From Ephemerocybe angulata (lineage: Eukaryota > Basidiomycota > Agaricomycetes > Agaricales > Psathyrellaceae): a DNA stretch of 64,000 bases. The position numbers and the translations under genes were made by a program. Below are positions 23,901 to 34,444 of the stretch, piece after piece; positions within the stretch are counted from its first letter, which is position 1; each line of letters opens with the position of its first letter. The notes under the pieces were generated by a model. That model was not told the origin of the DNA. It saw only the letters and a program-made list of their open reading frames with translations, and searched no databases. The stretch spans positions 434,001-498,000 of the forward strand of contig JAACJK010000220.1 in assembly GCA_013368325.1 (NCBI GenBank), read 5' to 3'.

Positions 23901-25050
23901 GCTCAGCTTCCTCAAAGGCTACACAACCACTGCCGCAATCGGAGGAGCAGATATGCGTAAGTCCTGTCTTCTTAAGCCAAACTATCCCCCGAATATTGAA
24001 GCAACCCTTTTCAGCTGTGGTCATTACCGTTTTGAACGCTTATTCGTAAGTTCCGCGACGAAATGCATATCTATGGCCTACTCTAATTTACTTCTAGTGG
24101 CTTCGCACTCGTTGCTGAAGGGTTCATGCTGGACAATTCCCTTTTGGTATCGGTAGGCTCACTAATTGGCGTCAGTGGTTCGATTCTGTCGTATATCATG
24201 GTAAGCGAACAAAGTCAGGTGGCCTCCGAAGCCTCACTTATAATTTCTTCGTCAGTGTGTTGCGATGAATCGCTCCCTAACCAATGTTCTGTTCGGTGGA
24301 ATAAGCGCTCCAGCAGCCGAGAACAAGAAAATAGAGGGCACGATCACTCAAACCACCGTAGACGAGACCGTCGAGGCACTCGCCAACTCTGACAGTGTCA
24401 TCCTCGTCGTCGGCTACGGCATGGCTGTCGCCAAAGCGCAGTACGCCATTTCCGAAATCACCTCCATGCTCCGGGCCAAGGACATCAAAGTGCGCTTCGC
24501 CATCCACCCTGTCGCGGGCCGTATGCCTGGGCAGTGCAATGTCCTGCTCGCCGAGGCGTCTGTTCCCTATGATAGTGCGTTTCTCCACTCTAACTGTGAC
24601 GAATCTTCTCCGTGCTGACCGCCTAACCCATGTAGTTGTGTTCGAGATGGACGAGATCAATGACGATTTCAAGGAGACCGACCTCACCCTTGTGATTGGC
24701 GCCAACGACACTGTGAACCCAATTGCCTTGGAGCCCGGTTCGCCCATTGCTGTAAGCTGGCTGCGTCGCAACTCTCACTGTGGAATCAATATCTGACGAA
24801 GGATCACAGGGGATGCCCGTTCTCCACGCGTGGAAGAGCAAGCAAGTGATCGTGATGAAGCGAGGCCTTGCGAGTGGCTACGCTGACGTTCCCAACCCCA
24901 TGTTCTATATGCCCGGGACCAAGATGTTATTCGGCGACGCTAAGGATACGTGCGATGGTAAGCTCCTCCTCCTCCTCTCCACTTAAATGCGAGGCTCACG
25001 GGATTCCTCTCTCACCAGCCATTAAGCGCGGACTGGAAACGCGCAAGTAA
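20909..25050 (+). CDS. nnt: NAD(P) transhydrogenase, mitochondrial, proton-translocating
   Basis: Couples proton flow across the inner membrane to hydride transfer from NADH to NADP+, keeping matrix NADPH high. The order is the single-chain type. A targeting leader ([20 protein letters not shown], then RYFHSSSRR) spans an intron. Domain I follows, resembling alanine dehydrogenase: [20 protein letters not shown] and the NAD loop [17 protein letters not shown]. Then come membrane helices ([20 protein letters not shown] through [20 protein letters not shown]) and domain III for [63 protein letters not shown]. It ends [19 protein letters not shown]. About 1080 residues and more than ten short introns. 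Yeast lacks this enzyme; many filamentous fungi have it. Confidence 0.95.
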
Positions 25051-25258
25051 GTATGAACAATGTACCGTCCCATCTGAACCTTTGCTTTGATTTGCACCAT
25101 GTACTATTATATAAATGTTGTCGTCGCCTATCTATCTATTACACATCCAATCGTCGGAGCGTCCCTATACTTAAGATAAGATTAATAAGTCCTGTCATGA
25201 GGTCCGTAAGATGAAGCCAAAAGATCTCTCTATTAATGGGCGCTAAAGCGTCAACTGC

Positions 25259-26814
25259 TCAGACGAGAGTGAGGCGCGACTGCGCGTTATTACTATTAGT
25301 CCGGGCATGCAAAGCAGGAGACACGTCGTCTTCGGATGTCCCTTCTAACACCCTGGGTAGGATATACGGGGTCGATTGCGCCATAGAGGAAAGGGAAGTG
25401 GAAGAAGCCATGGGTGACGTCAACGTTGAACTGGCGCGAGAACTGGGGTAGGACGACGTCGATTGGACCTCCAGGCGATCCATTTTTGCGTCGTTGGGTA
25501 GAGAGGGCGGCCATTGAGTGCTCTGGAGGGGAGAAGACGGCACCAGACGGTTGAATGGCGTGGGTGTATTGTAGAGGTACGTCGCGGCGAGGACGATACT
25601 CGAACCCAGCATGAAAGTGGGCGACACCTGGAAGTGGAAGAGGGCTACGGAGGCGATGAAGGAGATCACGATGCTGAGGCTCGTTGCGAATCCCTTCAAG
25701 ATGTTGTCCGAGTACTTGATCACGATTGCCGTGATCAAACCTCCGAGCACCTGTACAAGGATGGTCGCCCAGGCAGCGGGAGTGAAGTTGCGGAAGAGGG
25801 TCGCAAAGACACCGCCTCCGACGTCTGCAGCCTCCGACCGGTATTCGACTACGATCGGGGCGAGGGCGGGGAGGATGGAGAAGAAGGAGAGCTGGACGTT
25901 CCGGACCCATAAGTCCGTCTTGGAGTTCTTCAGGACCATTTCGAAGTAGACGCCCGCCAGTCCGGAGGTGAAACACGCTGCTGCGACGGCCGAGAAGCCT
26001 TTCAAAGGGTTCATGGTCGAAGTTTGCGGCGAAGAGGAGGATGCGACGGCTGCGAGCTCGGCGTTATGATGCTGCATGCCCGCTTGAATCTGGATGATGG
26101 CCACCCCAATGGCGAGACAGAATAAGGAGAACCACTGAGTCGAGGAGAGTCGTTTGCGGAGAAGGATAACAGAGAATATCGCGGTGGTGAGGATCTTCAT
26201 CTGGTAGGTGACCTGGAAAGTAGCGGCAGGGAGGTTGCTCGCTGCTGAGTATTGGAGATTGTTCTGTAGGACTGCAGCACAGGTGAGCCTTGCACCGCGT
26301 CAAAAGAATGTAGCACGTACCATATAGAATGGCTGGTATCGAGAGTTTCCAGCAGTCTCCACTGAAGACCTCATGCCAGAGCTTCCGCGAACGGCTCGAA
26401 ACCTCGTCCCGCAGCGTGCGTCGATACGGAGAAAAGGCTGCTGGAGCCATCTCGTGTGGCGTTACCCCAGAATCTACGCGAGCAAATGCAAAGAGCAAGG
26501 ATATCGTCCCCTTCAACATCTCGCTCACTAGCACCGCCATTGCAGCAGAATAGGGCTCGGAGGCGGCGACGGTTGGCATGCGGGAGTAGTGCATTAATAT
26601 TGACAACGACGAGTTCTGGAGGGCGAGTGTGAGGAGTCTGCCCAAAGTTATCCGTTAGTTCCCCGACACATAGATAAGATATAAATTGGACATACGAGAG
26701 GTACTTCAACGGAATCCACCATATGCTCGGTGGCTTCGGTGGCAAGGGTCGTTTGGCGGCATCTCCGGATTCGAGGTCATCGTAGATGTAGTATCCTTTG
26801 AGTTTAGTGTCCAT
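25259..26814 (-). CDS. Nucleotide-sugar transporter, SLC35A (UDP-Gal/UDP-GlcNAc type)
   Basis: A Golgi-type transporter that exchanges a UDP-sugar for UMP. The protein starts MDTKLKGYYIYDDLESGD and carries the family's linked segments: LLTLALQNSSLSILMHYSRM, YSAAMAVLVSEMLKGTISLL, AILYVLQNNLQYSAASNLPA then ATFQVTYQMKILTTAIFSVI, and near the end GGLITAIVIKYSDNILKGFA. About ten membrane segments are expected. After the last helix (AATYLYNTPTPF) comes a Ser/Pro/Thr-rich tail of about 90 residues, longer than in animal SLC35A proteins. The substrate cannot be set from sequence alone. Introns fall near 26663-26720 and 26272-26325. A 61-codon open frame lies just upstream (26826-27011). Confidence 0.88.
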
Positions 26815-27080
26815 GGAAGGATAATTTACAAGTCGACTAGCGACTGGAGTCTTAAGGAAGAGACGACACGGTGATGGCGGCCAAAGTTAACCGCGAGAGA
26901 ATTGGAAGGCGTCTGTCCGCGAGTGCGCAGTGCCCGCCGCAGTGTCGGAGATTCATATCCCCATTTGCGTTGCAGTGGCACTGCCTCCGCGATCTTCTCC
27001 GTTGATGTCATAATTGATAGATTAGATGTGTGAGGGGGTAGCATGTGGTATACAATGTGTAATTGAAGGAATCGCGGTAC

Positions 27081-29000
27081 TCAGCCTATGTTCGTTGCGT
27101 GGCTCTTCCTATCGTTGCCATACAGGCCGTAGATGCTGTAGGTCGGGCTTCTGTAATTTCCATACGCTTCGGGATTCGAGTGGGCAAGCCCCATCTGAGT
27201 CAAGGAAGGTAGAGGGGGAGGCGATGGAACGCGGGGAGGACGGTCCTGTCCTCGCGTGAGAGGCTTATGCGAGTCGTGGCTATAGCTGTTGGATTGGAAT
27301 TGGGTATGATTGTCGTCCGATGTAAGAGCACCTTCCGCCAGATCGCTGAGTGACATCCGACTGACGCCAAAGTCCATTTCCAACAGACCTTTTGAGCCCT
27401 CGGTCCCGAGATGCCTCGACTGCCTTTTGACTTCAGACTGACTTCGGCGTTTCTGCCTCGCAGCGGCGATTACGCTCATAGAATCGTCTGGATACAGGGT
27501 TGCTCCTGGTGAGGCAGGAGCATATTGAGATTCCGCGAGTTCAGCCGACGCCTGCTCAGTCGTGCGCCTTTCCGAGGTGGCGTACGCGTTGGAGATGTGC
27601 ACCTTTCGCGCAGTACCTATGGAGTAAGAGGGCGGCATAGAGGAGAGGCGAGGATATGGGGCTACCGCATAATACGAGGACTGAATCCGTGCTCGGCCTT
27701 CTTTGCCCACCACAGGACTCGGGGCAAGACCAGGTGTAGTAACTGGTTGGTAATATGTTGTCGGCGAGGAGACATCTGCGCCATCATAGGCAGTTTCTGG
27801 CCGATAAACGGAGTCGCGTCGCCTACGGTCGCCCAAGACAGAATAACTTTGGCTTCTCCTTGCTAATTTGGATCTAGATCTCTCCAGGATTGAATGAGTG
27901 TCGCCTGTGATGGCGACTCCAATTTCCCTCGACTCCCGAGGGCGGTACAAAGATGAGGTAGAGGCCCTTTTCTTAGAAAGAGTGAGGCTCTGTCGTCGTG
28001 GCGCCGGGGTGAAAGGAGTGGAGAAATTGCCTTGATTGTCATAGATGGACTGCCTCGCCAAGCTCTGGCTGTCCGGCGCCAAAACCAGAGAGTCTTCTCC
28101 TTCGGCCACCGGTTGAGAGAGCGAAGACCGTTGGTTGGGGATAACAGTAGAGGTAGGCTTGGCGTATTGCACCCACGTCCAGAGCGGTCCTTCGACTCCA
28201 AGGCGAGATGCCGAACGTTCCTTGCCTCCAAAGACCGGCGATTCTCTCCCGTCTCTATTGAAGGCTTCCTCATCGTATGGGTGCTCCTTCTCCAGTATCG
28301 GAAGCGAAGGAATAATCCTCGCCACGCGTTTGCGGCGACGACATAGAAATCTGGACACAAGATAAGAACCAAGAGCTAGACAGACGATACCGATAGAGAG
28401 GAGGACGATCAAAGGGGTTCCAAGTTTGGGTTTATCGGGACCATTGTTGCCGCTGGCAGAGCTGACCAAAGGAGCCATAACGAGGGTAGTCTGTGTATTT
28501 GCCGTAGTCGTCAAGAGGGTATTACTAGTAAAAGATGGCAAAGGTGGCAAAGGCGTGAACGAAGGCGAGACCAACGAGTTTGCCGAGGTGGTATGCAACG
28601 AGGTAGTCTTTGGCGAAAGCTGAGTGAGGTCCGCAGCGGCCTTCACCATCGCATACCCGAAGCCCTGACCTTTGTTTTCAACCAGAGTGGCCGGAACAGG
28701 TAAAGGAACGCTGGACACCTCTTCCAATTGAGTCCATACATGCTTCGCCTTGGGGGGTCCTGTCCCAGGAAGTGTAATGCCGCTCGCCGTCAGAGAAGTT
28801 GGCCGAGGGTGAGGAACCTGAAGTCCCTCGGCAACGGAGTCCTTGAGTCTATTCTTCTGCGGAACAAGGGCGAGCTTCGAATTCTTGTAAAGGCGTGCTG
28901 GCTGAGCCGAGTGCAGTGCTCGGCGGCGAGCGATCTGCATAGGCGACAACTGCTGTCGCGACCGACTAATCTTCCGGCGAATTCGTCGAGTCTGCGCCAT
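27081..29000 (-). CDS. Unknown single-pass membrane protein, long disordered cytosolic tail
   Basis: One intronless frame of 639 residues, unlike the intron-rich neighbours. Start at 29000 (MAQTRRIRRKISRSRQQ); the frame runs further upstream without another ATG. Residues about 1-200 are basic, then Thr/Ser/Pro-rich. A single hydrophobic helix follows (GTPLIVLLSIGIVCLALGSY) with a basic stop-transfer CRRRKR, so the long C-terminal part should face the cytosol. That tail is Ser/Arg/Tyr-rich with many possible phosphosites, and the closing segment is Pro-rich (PPRVPSPPPLPSL) and Tyr-rich. This layout resembles fungal mid-length membrane sensors or cell-surface anchors, but no domain is recognised. 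No signal peptide is seen, so the orientation is inferred from charge only. Confidence 0.7.
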   Translation of the reverse strand: MAQTRRIRRKISRSRQQLSPMQIARRRALHSAQPARLYKNSKLALVPQKNRLKDSVAEGLQVPHPRPTSLTASGITLPGTGPPKAKHVWTQLEEVSSVPLPVPATLVENKGQGFGYAMVKAAADLTQLSPKTTSLHTTSANSLVSPSFTPLPPLPSFTSNTLLTTTANTQTTLVMAPLVSSASGNNGPDKPKLGTPLIVLLSIGIVCLALGSYLVSRFLCRRRKRVARIIPSLPILEKEHPYDEEAFNRDGRESPVFGGKERSASRLGVEGPLWTWVQYAKPTSTVIPNQRSSLSQPVAEGEDSLVLAPDSQSLARQSIYDNQGNFSTPFTPAPRRQSLTLSKKRASTSSLYRPRESREIGVAITGDTHSILERSRSKLARRSQSYSVLGDRRRRDSVYRPETAYDGADVSSPTTYYQPVTTPGLAPSPVVGKEGRARIQSSYYAVAPYPRLSSMPPSYSIGTARKVHISNAYATSERRTTEQASAELAESQYAPASPGATLYPDDSMSVIAAARQKRRSQSEVKRQSRHLGTEGSKGLLEMDFGVSRMSLSDLAEGALTSDDNHTQFQSNSYSHDSHKPLTRGQDRPPRVPSPPPLPSLTQMGLAHSNPEAYGNYRSPTYSIYGLYGNDRKSHATNIG

Positions 29001-29455
29001 GGCGAGTGGAGATAGCGGTGCAAAGTCCAATAGGCGGCCAGCGCGAAGGAGGACGATATTCTGAATGGTGGAGTGCTTCCAAGCTCGCCACCTAATCGAA
29101 ACCCGGAAGCGCCCAATCACGTGTTCGAATTTATATTGCCCATGGTTTGGGCTGGTTTGGGCTGGTACGCTGTCTCTGTTGCCACGACGCGCTCATATTC
29201 CCCTCCTCCCCGCCAAGTTCGCAGGCCTCTACCTCCACCAGACGCCTGCGCTCGGCTGGCTGTCTGCAATACGGGAGAAATATAATTCTCTTCGGTAGAT
29301 TTCGCGTCGGCCAGTGGCAACTGGTACAGCCTTGGTCCTTCGTTGGCTGATCCTCGCTTGAGCTGGAAGTCGAATAAACTCCCCAGATCTCCGAATCCGC
29401 CATCCTTTACGCTTGATTAGAGCTCAACACGTCGACAGCCTGCAGTAGGGTGAAA
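29001..29455. other. Divergent promoter region
   Basis: Lies between the start codons of the membrane protein (-) and the checkpoint protein (+), so it should hold both promoters. A short direct repeat TTTGGGCTGG occurs twice near 29142-29165. No gene is supported. Confidence 0.45.
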
Positions 29456-32400
29456 ATGGACGCGTTTGATGGTACAAGGTGCGTTTTGCGCAAGTATGAC
29501 ACTCCTGGCAGCCTTCCAACTCTTTTTTCAGCGATGTCGACGAGTCACAGGCGACGCAAATGCTGTTAGACCTTGTACCGGACAAAACATCAAGTGCTTT
29601 ATCACCATTAACGCCAGCACGACATGCAAAGACCATCCAATCACCTCTTACCCTCGCGGTCGATGCTGCCCCGGAATCGTTCTCCTCTCGAAATACGAAT
29701 TCGCTGCCGACTTACCACTACCATGGCCTGGCGTCCACCCAGACCCAGACACAATCGAATGCGGAGGAGGACCCTATAGAGGAGGGATCTCAGAAAGAGA
29801 ACATCCAGCAGGTCCAAGCCGCAGCTCCCAGTGAGCCACTGATCACAAACGCAGCGGCAAAACAAGGGCAATCGTCGAAAGGAACGCCGGCAAAGTCGAA
29901 AGACATAGGGCAGAGCGGCCACTCGGTGGCATACAGCAAGGTACAGCCCCTGATGGTCCCCTTGCCGAGTCTTTGTCCTCATATTCCTTTTAGGCCAGGA
30001 CCCCCAATTCGCGGCCGATGGCAATTCCAGGACTTACTCTTAACCAAGACGCGCCTTTAAGAGGAGAGAGAAACTCTTCTCGAAAACCCTACGCTCGACC
30101 ACCCTCCGCTCGTCAAGCACAGCGCATCATCTCCCCTCTTCCTTCACGCGAGTCCTCACCAGCAGACTCACTCTACCGTGACCTTTCACAAGATCATCAA
30201 AGGAACAACCCTCCTGTCAGCAAGCAGGCGGGAACACCGATAGGACGCGTCGAACACACACCGAAGGAGACTATGGGAAACAAACTCAACTTCGTCACCC
30301 TGCCCATCCCAGGGCGATCGACTGGCGCTTTTAATCTAGGCAATGTGCTGGTCGAAGCTACGCCTTCGGTATCCTCCGGAGCACATTCCCAGTCGCAACC
30401 GCAGGAGTATGAGGAGACCCAAATCATCGAACACCACTATCCAGTTCCCCAGCCAAGCTTTCCAGCGCCTGAGCCAAGTCACTCCTTGAGCGATGACTGG
30501 AATAGCAGCTTTGGGCGCTCGTTGATGCCTGGAGCCTCGCCCGTTGCGACACAACCGGTGCAGACCCAACCCGCCGACGACATAGAGATGGAGGACACGC
30601 ACTCAGCATGGCCTCCTACCACGACACGAGAATCTGGCGCGACATGGCGGACGCGGACGACCTGGCAGACAGGGCCATCTGGCGCGACGGCGGGCCCATC
30701 CAATCCCCGGTCTCTCCTAGGGGGCATGCCAGCAGAGAAGAGGCAAAGATACGAGCATCTAATACCATCTCCCCCACCACCTGAACGTTCGAACGACTGG
30801 TTGGATACGCAGCCTGTCCCAGACCTGGAGGATACCCAGCCGTTACTGGAGGATACCCAGCCGGTACTGGAGGAGGAGCACAAACCTGTCCCAAGGCCAA
30901 ACTTCACCATGCCCAGATCGACGAGGGCCACCGTCGGTTCTCCACCTCGAACGACAACGCACCGGAAGGCCTCCGCGATAGACGCCATGGACATCGTGCC
31001 TGATTCGGAGCCCCCGGCGCACGACGAGTACGAGGATGAACAATCAGAGGATGATGAGCCCAAGCCCCCCGGTTCACCTGAGATCCGCCAAACTCCCGGG
31101 AAGCGAATTGGCGGTATCGCCTTTGACGACACCGACGATGAAGAGGAACTCAAGCAGGATGGCAAGCCGCTGTCACGAGCCGCTCCAGCTCCCCGTTCAC
31201 CTACGCCACCAGAGGAAGAGGAAGATACTGAAGACGACGCGCCTTTGGCTGCCAAACCCAAGGCAAAGGCAAAGGCCAGGAAGGGTAAAGGCGTGGCAAA
31301 GGCGGCCAAGGTTGGCAAGAAAGGTGCAGCGACACAGGTAGGGTTTCTCATTAGTGGTGGTTTACTCAGAGGACTGACGACATTTGCAGGCGAAGAAGGA
31401 ACCTGCAGAGAAGAAGAAACCCGCTCCCAAGCCAGCCTCAAAATCCAACGACGCCAAAGGGAAAGGTAAGGCAAGGGCTGCTAGGACTCGCGCCAACCGT
31501 TCCTATGAGACGGATATCGTCCCATCCTCTATGCCTGGGGAGTCACCCCAGCTACCTCGTGTAAAAGTCAAAGCCGCCACCCCCGTGGCGACGAATAGGC
31601 GCCCGACCCGAGCAACGAAAGGGAAACAGCCCAACTATCAAGAGCCGCCGACCGACGAGGAAGAAGAGGTGGATGAGATACTCCCTGCGGACGACCTTGG
31701 AGTTCTATCTCCCCTCATTGGGGGTGAGGACACCATGGAAGTCGGTGTCTACGCGGAACCCGCTCCTGACACCCGCAAACGCAAGAGGGCGGCTGCCGCC
31801 ACCCCAGCCGTCAAGCAGGAAAAGAAGCGGGGAGGAAGGCAGATCACTCCATTACCTAAGCGCACGAGGGCGACGCTAAACGTCGATTCTGGGAACAGCA
31901 CCGCTACCCGTGTCGTCGCGCTCTGGTCGGGCAACAACCAGTTCTACCCTGGGACTGTCATCGAGAAGGTTGACAACCGGCACTGGCTAGTCGACTACGA
32001 CGATGGCGAAACGTGCACTGTGACGCTGGACCAGATGCGCCTGCTACAGCTCCACCCTGGTGAAGAGGTGCTCGTGTTCAAGCGCCCTGTCGCCTGTAAG
32101 GTGGTCAAGGCGGACGGTTTGGGGAAGGACAGCCCCGTCACAGTCCACATGAACGGGGAGGATGTCAAAGTTACCATGAAGGACGTTACTGTTGCACACA
32201 AGACGATATCCTCCTCAGTTTGGGACGACCGTACGCTGACTGTCGACGACATAATCCCGGCGATGAAGGCAGTTAAGCACGAACTCGCCACACCTCGGGG
32301 AACCGCTCTTCCTAAGGCCGATGGGAAGAAGCACTGCCTGGAGAATACAGGGCTTGTTATCACTCTGAATCATGCCAATGACTATGCGAAGGAGAAGACG

Positions 32401-33257
32401 GCTCTGGTGGGGACCGTCACTTCTGCCGGTGGGGAGGTGATCTCTGACATACTCACTGTGTTTAACATGGACGGGCGTTTCGACCCCGGAGGAGAGCGAT
32501 GGATCATCCACAAGGACGAAGTCAAGTTCGCCCCCAAGGGGCAGATCAAGCGCCTGTTTCTGCTCGCCGATGACCACAGCCAGAAGCCGAAGTATCTGTT
32601 TGCTCTCGCGCTTGGGATTCCCTGCATCTCTGTCGAATGGCTTGACCGTTGCGTCGAAGCGGTATGTTCCTTGGTTTACCTTACCCCTATGCTTTTACTG
32701 ACTTTTCGTGCTCAGGGAGAGGAGCAAGGGTGGGCCCCGTTCTTGCTTCCACAGGGGTACTCTTCAGAGCTCAAGATTCGACTCAGCCAGCAAGTCGACC
32801 TCGACTGGGGCAACAGCATCTTACACCTGAAGCAGATTATGGACAACGCCCTTCCGATCAAGCTCTTCAAAGGCGCAACGGTTCTCTGCGTCGGGAAGGG
32901 TATGATGCCACAACGAGTAAGTAATGTCGATTGCATAGGTCTCGTCTTTGAAACTGACTCGGAAACCCCCAGGTCAACCATAATCGACAGGACCCTGCGC
33001 GGGAGGGTGTTAATGCCTTGAGTCGCATTATCCTGTGCATGGGGGCGGAGACCGTGGAGGCCGTCACCAAGCCGGAACTCGCCAGTGCCCCGCTCACGGA
33101 CTACACCTACATCGTGACTCGCGATCCCGGCATTCCCTCGGCCGACCTGCCTCTCTCCAGGCTTGTGGATTGGGGCTGGGTCAAGAACTGCTTGCTCGCC
33201 TCGCGCCTGTTCCCCCTGCCTCATGCTGAACATTTAGAGCAATCTCAGGAGACTTGA
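29456..33257 (+). CDS. Crb2/Rad9/53BP1-type DNA damage checkpoint adaptor (Tudor and two BRCT domains)
   Basis: Such adaptors bind modified histones at broken DNA and bring in the effector kinase. The first exon is short (MDAFDGTS across the GTGCGT donor). The N-terminal two thirds are disordered and rich in SQ/TQ kinase sites: SQATQ, STQTQTQSN, YEETQ, ATQPVQTQPADD and a three-fold DTQP array near 30813-30860. Acidic and basic tracts and NLS-like RKRKR follow. A Tudor pair begins RVVALWSGNNQFYPGTVIEK and includes HWLVDYDDGETCTVTLDQMR. BRCT 1 runs from the glycine-rich VGTVTSAGGEVISDI to GIPCISVEWLDRCVEA. BRCT 2 runs from FKGATVLCVG to LVDWGWVKNCLLASRLFP. Introns at about 29943-29993, 31337-31389, 32660-32715 and 32916-32971. 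About 1160 residues, near Crb2/Rad9 size. Confidence 0.88.
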
Positions 33258-33653
33258 TAACATCTTCTCCGTCATTGCTTCTCCCCTTATCATTTTTGCC
33301 TCTTTAATTCTTCCTTCGCTCTTTTGAAGCATTCGATCTTTATGGTTTATCTATCATCTTGCATTGTACATAGCACGTCTCGTTTCTCACTAACGCTCCC
33401 TTGCACATTAAGCGCTCAGTATCCGTACCCAGTCTCCAACATCTTCTTTCTTGAATGTATATACTATCCACACGCCCCCGTATCCGCCGACCTTGCACGT
33501 TAGTTTACAAATTAGTTATTGTACATACCTTGAATACGTTCAACGTTCAACCTTGAATACAACTTTGTTAGAATCGAATTGTGTTAGGCAGTTTCTCCTT
33601 TGGAAATTTGATCGTTGTCAGGCTGGGGAGCGATAGCACATTGATAGCACATA

Positions 33654-34012
33654 CTGTACCATTTCGATCACTTAGACAGGGGGTCTGACTGCTGACGTTT
33701 TGGAATTTAGACAAGGGGGAACCTGACCGCTGACTTCGTCAAATTTAGACAAACACGAAGACGATTCTAAGGGAAATGTGAGTGGGCCTGACGACTTAAT
33801 AGAATAACTGGCCTGGCCTTGCTGTGTGTTCACCCCATCCCCTCTGGAACAACTCTGGAAGATGCCTGGGCAAAATTTTGAAGAAAATAGGTGAAAAATC
33901 ATATATTTTCGGATTTAAACAATATGCCTGCTGACTGCTGACACGACCGGAATTTGGACTAGACAAGGGGGGTGCTGACTGCTGACATGTCTAAGTGATC
34001 GAAATGGTACAG
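33654..34012. mobile_element. MITE, 359 bp, 25-bp perfect terminal inverted repeats, TA target duplication
   Basis: The ends 33654-33678 and 33988-34012 are exact reverse complements over 25 bp (outermost bases CTGTACCATTTCG). TA lies directly outside both ends (33652-33653 and 34013-34014). The related intact 78-bp copy at 35273-35350 has a single TA at 35304-35305 in the matching place, which is the empty site. There is no coding frame inside. TA duplication and small size point to a Tc1/mariner-type non-autonomous element (family knowledge). CTGACYGCTGAC occurs four times inside, all in one direction (33685, 33723, 33931, 33975), two near each end; a TAGACAAGGGGG block also lies near each end. 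Confidence 0.85.
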
Positions 34013-34033
34013 TATGTGGTGACTCGTGACAGC

Positions 34034-34179
34034 CTAGTCTCATCAAACCATCCTCTCACAACTTTTCGTCCCAATCGGGACTTCCCATCGTGAGAGTCTG
34101 GGCTCATCCCAACGATCTTTGGAGGACATTGCCTTCGGTCTTCTCGGCGACCCTCGGGCCTATTGCCGAGGCTCGTTTG
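34034..34179. repeat. Left 146-bp terminal inverted repeat
   Basis: Exact reverse complement of 35094-35239. It can form two hairpins by itself: CTCTCAC (34053-34059) with GTGAGAG (34090-34096), enclosing GTCCC (34068-34072) with GGGAC (34077-34081); and CCTCGG (34152-34157) with CCGAGG (34166-34171). These may be protein-binding or foldback structures. Confidence 0.9.
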
Positions 34180-34312
34180 CCTGCGACCGAGGCATGACTA
34201 AGCTGATTTCGACGCGCCAAAGTCGTCGCGTCGCACCTCCTGTCTCTTTACACCCCCACCTGTACTATAATCCATGCTCTAATACCACTCTATCCTTCGA
34301 AGTCTCGCGCCA

Positions 34313-34444
34313 ATGAACCCTTCCACTCCTTTGAATGAACCTCCGAGCAAAAGACGACGCACAATACCATGGGATCCCACCAAAGAGAATGTACCACCCC
34401 GGCCCAACCTCCCAACCCCACAATCCACTCCTGGAGGTCCCTAG
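34313..34444 (+). CDS. Small open frame inside the inverted-repeat element
   Basis: 43 codons from ATG 34313 to TAG 34444, with an NLS-like PSKRRRTIPW and a Pro/Thr-rich rest. A TATAAT-like box lies about 45 bp upstream. It meets the minus-strand frame tail to tail; both stop codons are read from the same CTAG at 34441-34444. No family recognised. It could be the remnant first exon of a longer element protein. Whether it is translated is unknown. Confidence 0.35.
   Translation: MNPSTPLNEPPSKRRRTIPWDPTKENVPPRPNLPTPQSTPGGP

Noticed and set aside
25514..25949. Two + strand frames over the sugar transporter
   Set aside because: Charged, repetitive translations that mirror the transporter's membrane exons.
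30479..31474. 331-codon minus frame opposite the checkpoint gene
   Set aside because: Ser/Gly/Val-rich reverse shadow of the disordered region; the + frame has Tudor and BRCT domains.
33685..33986. CTGACYGCTGAC repeats considered as a CRISPR-like array
   Set aside because: Only four short copies with irregular spacing, inside a eukaryotic MITE.
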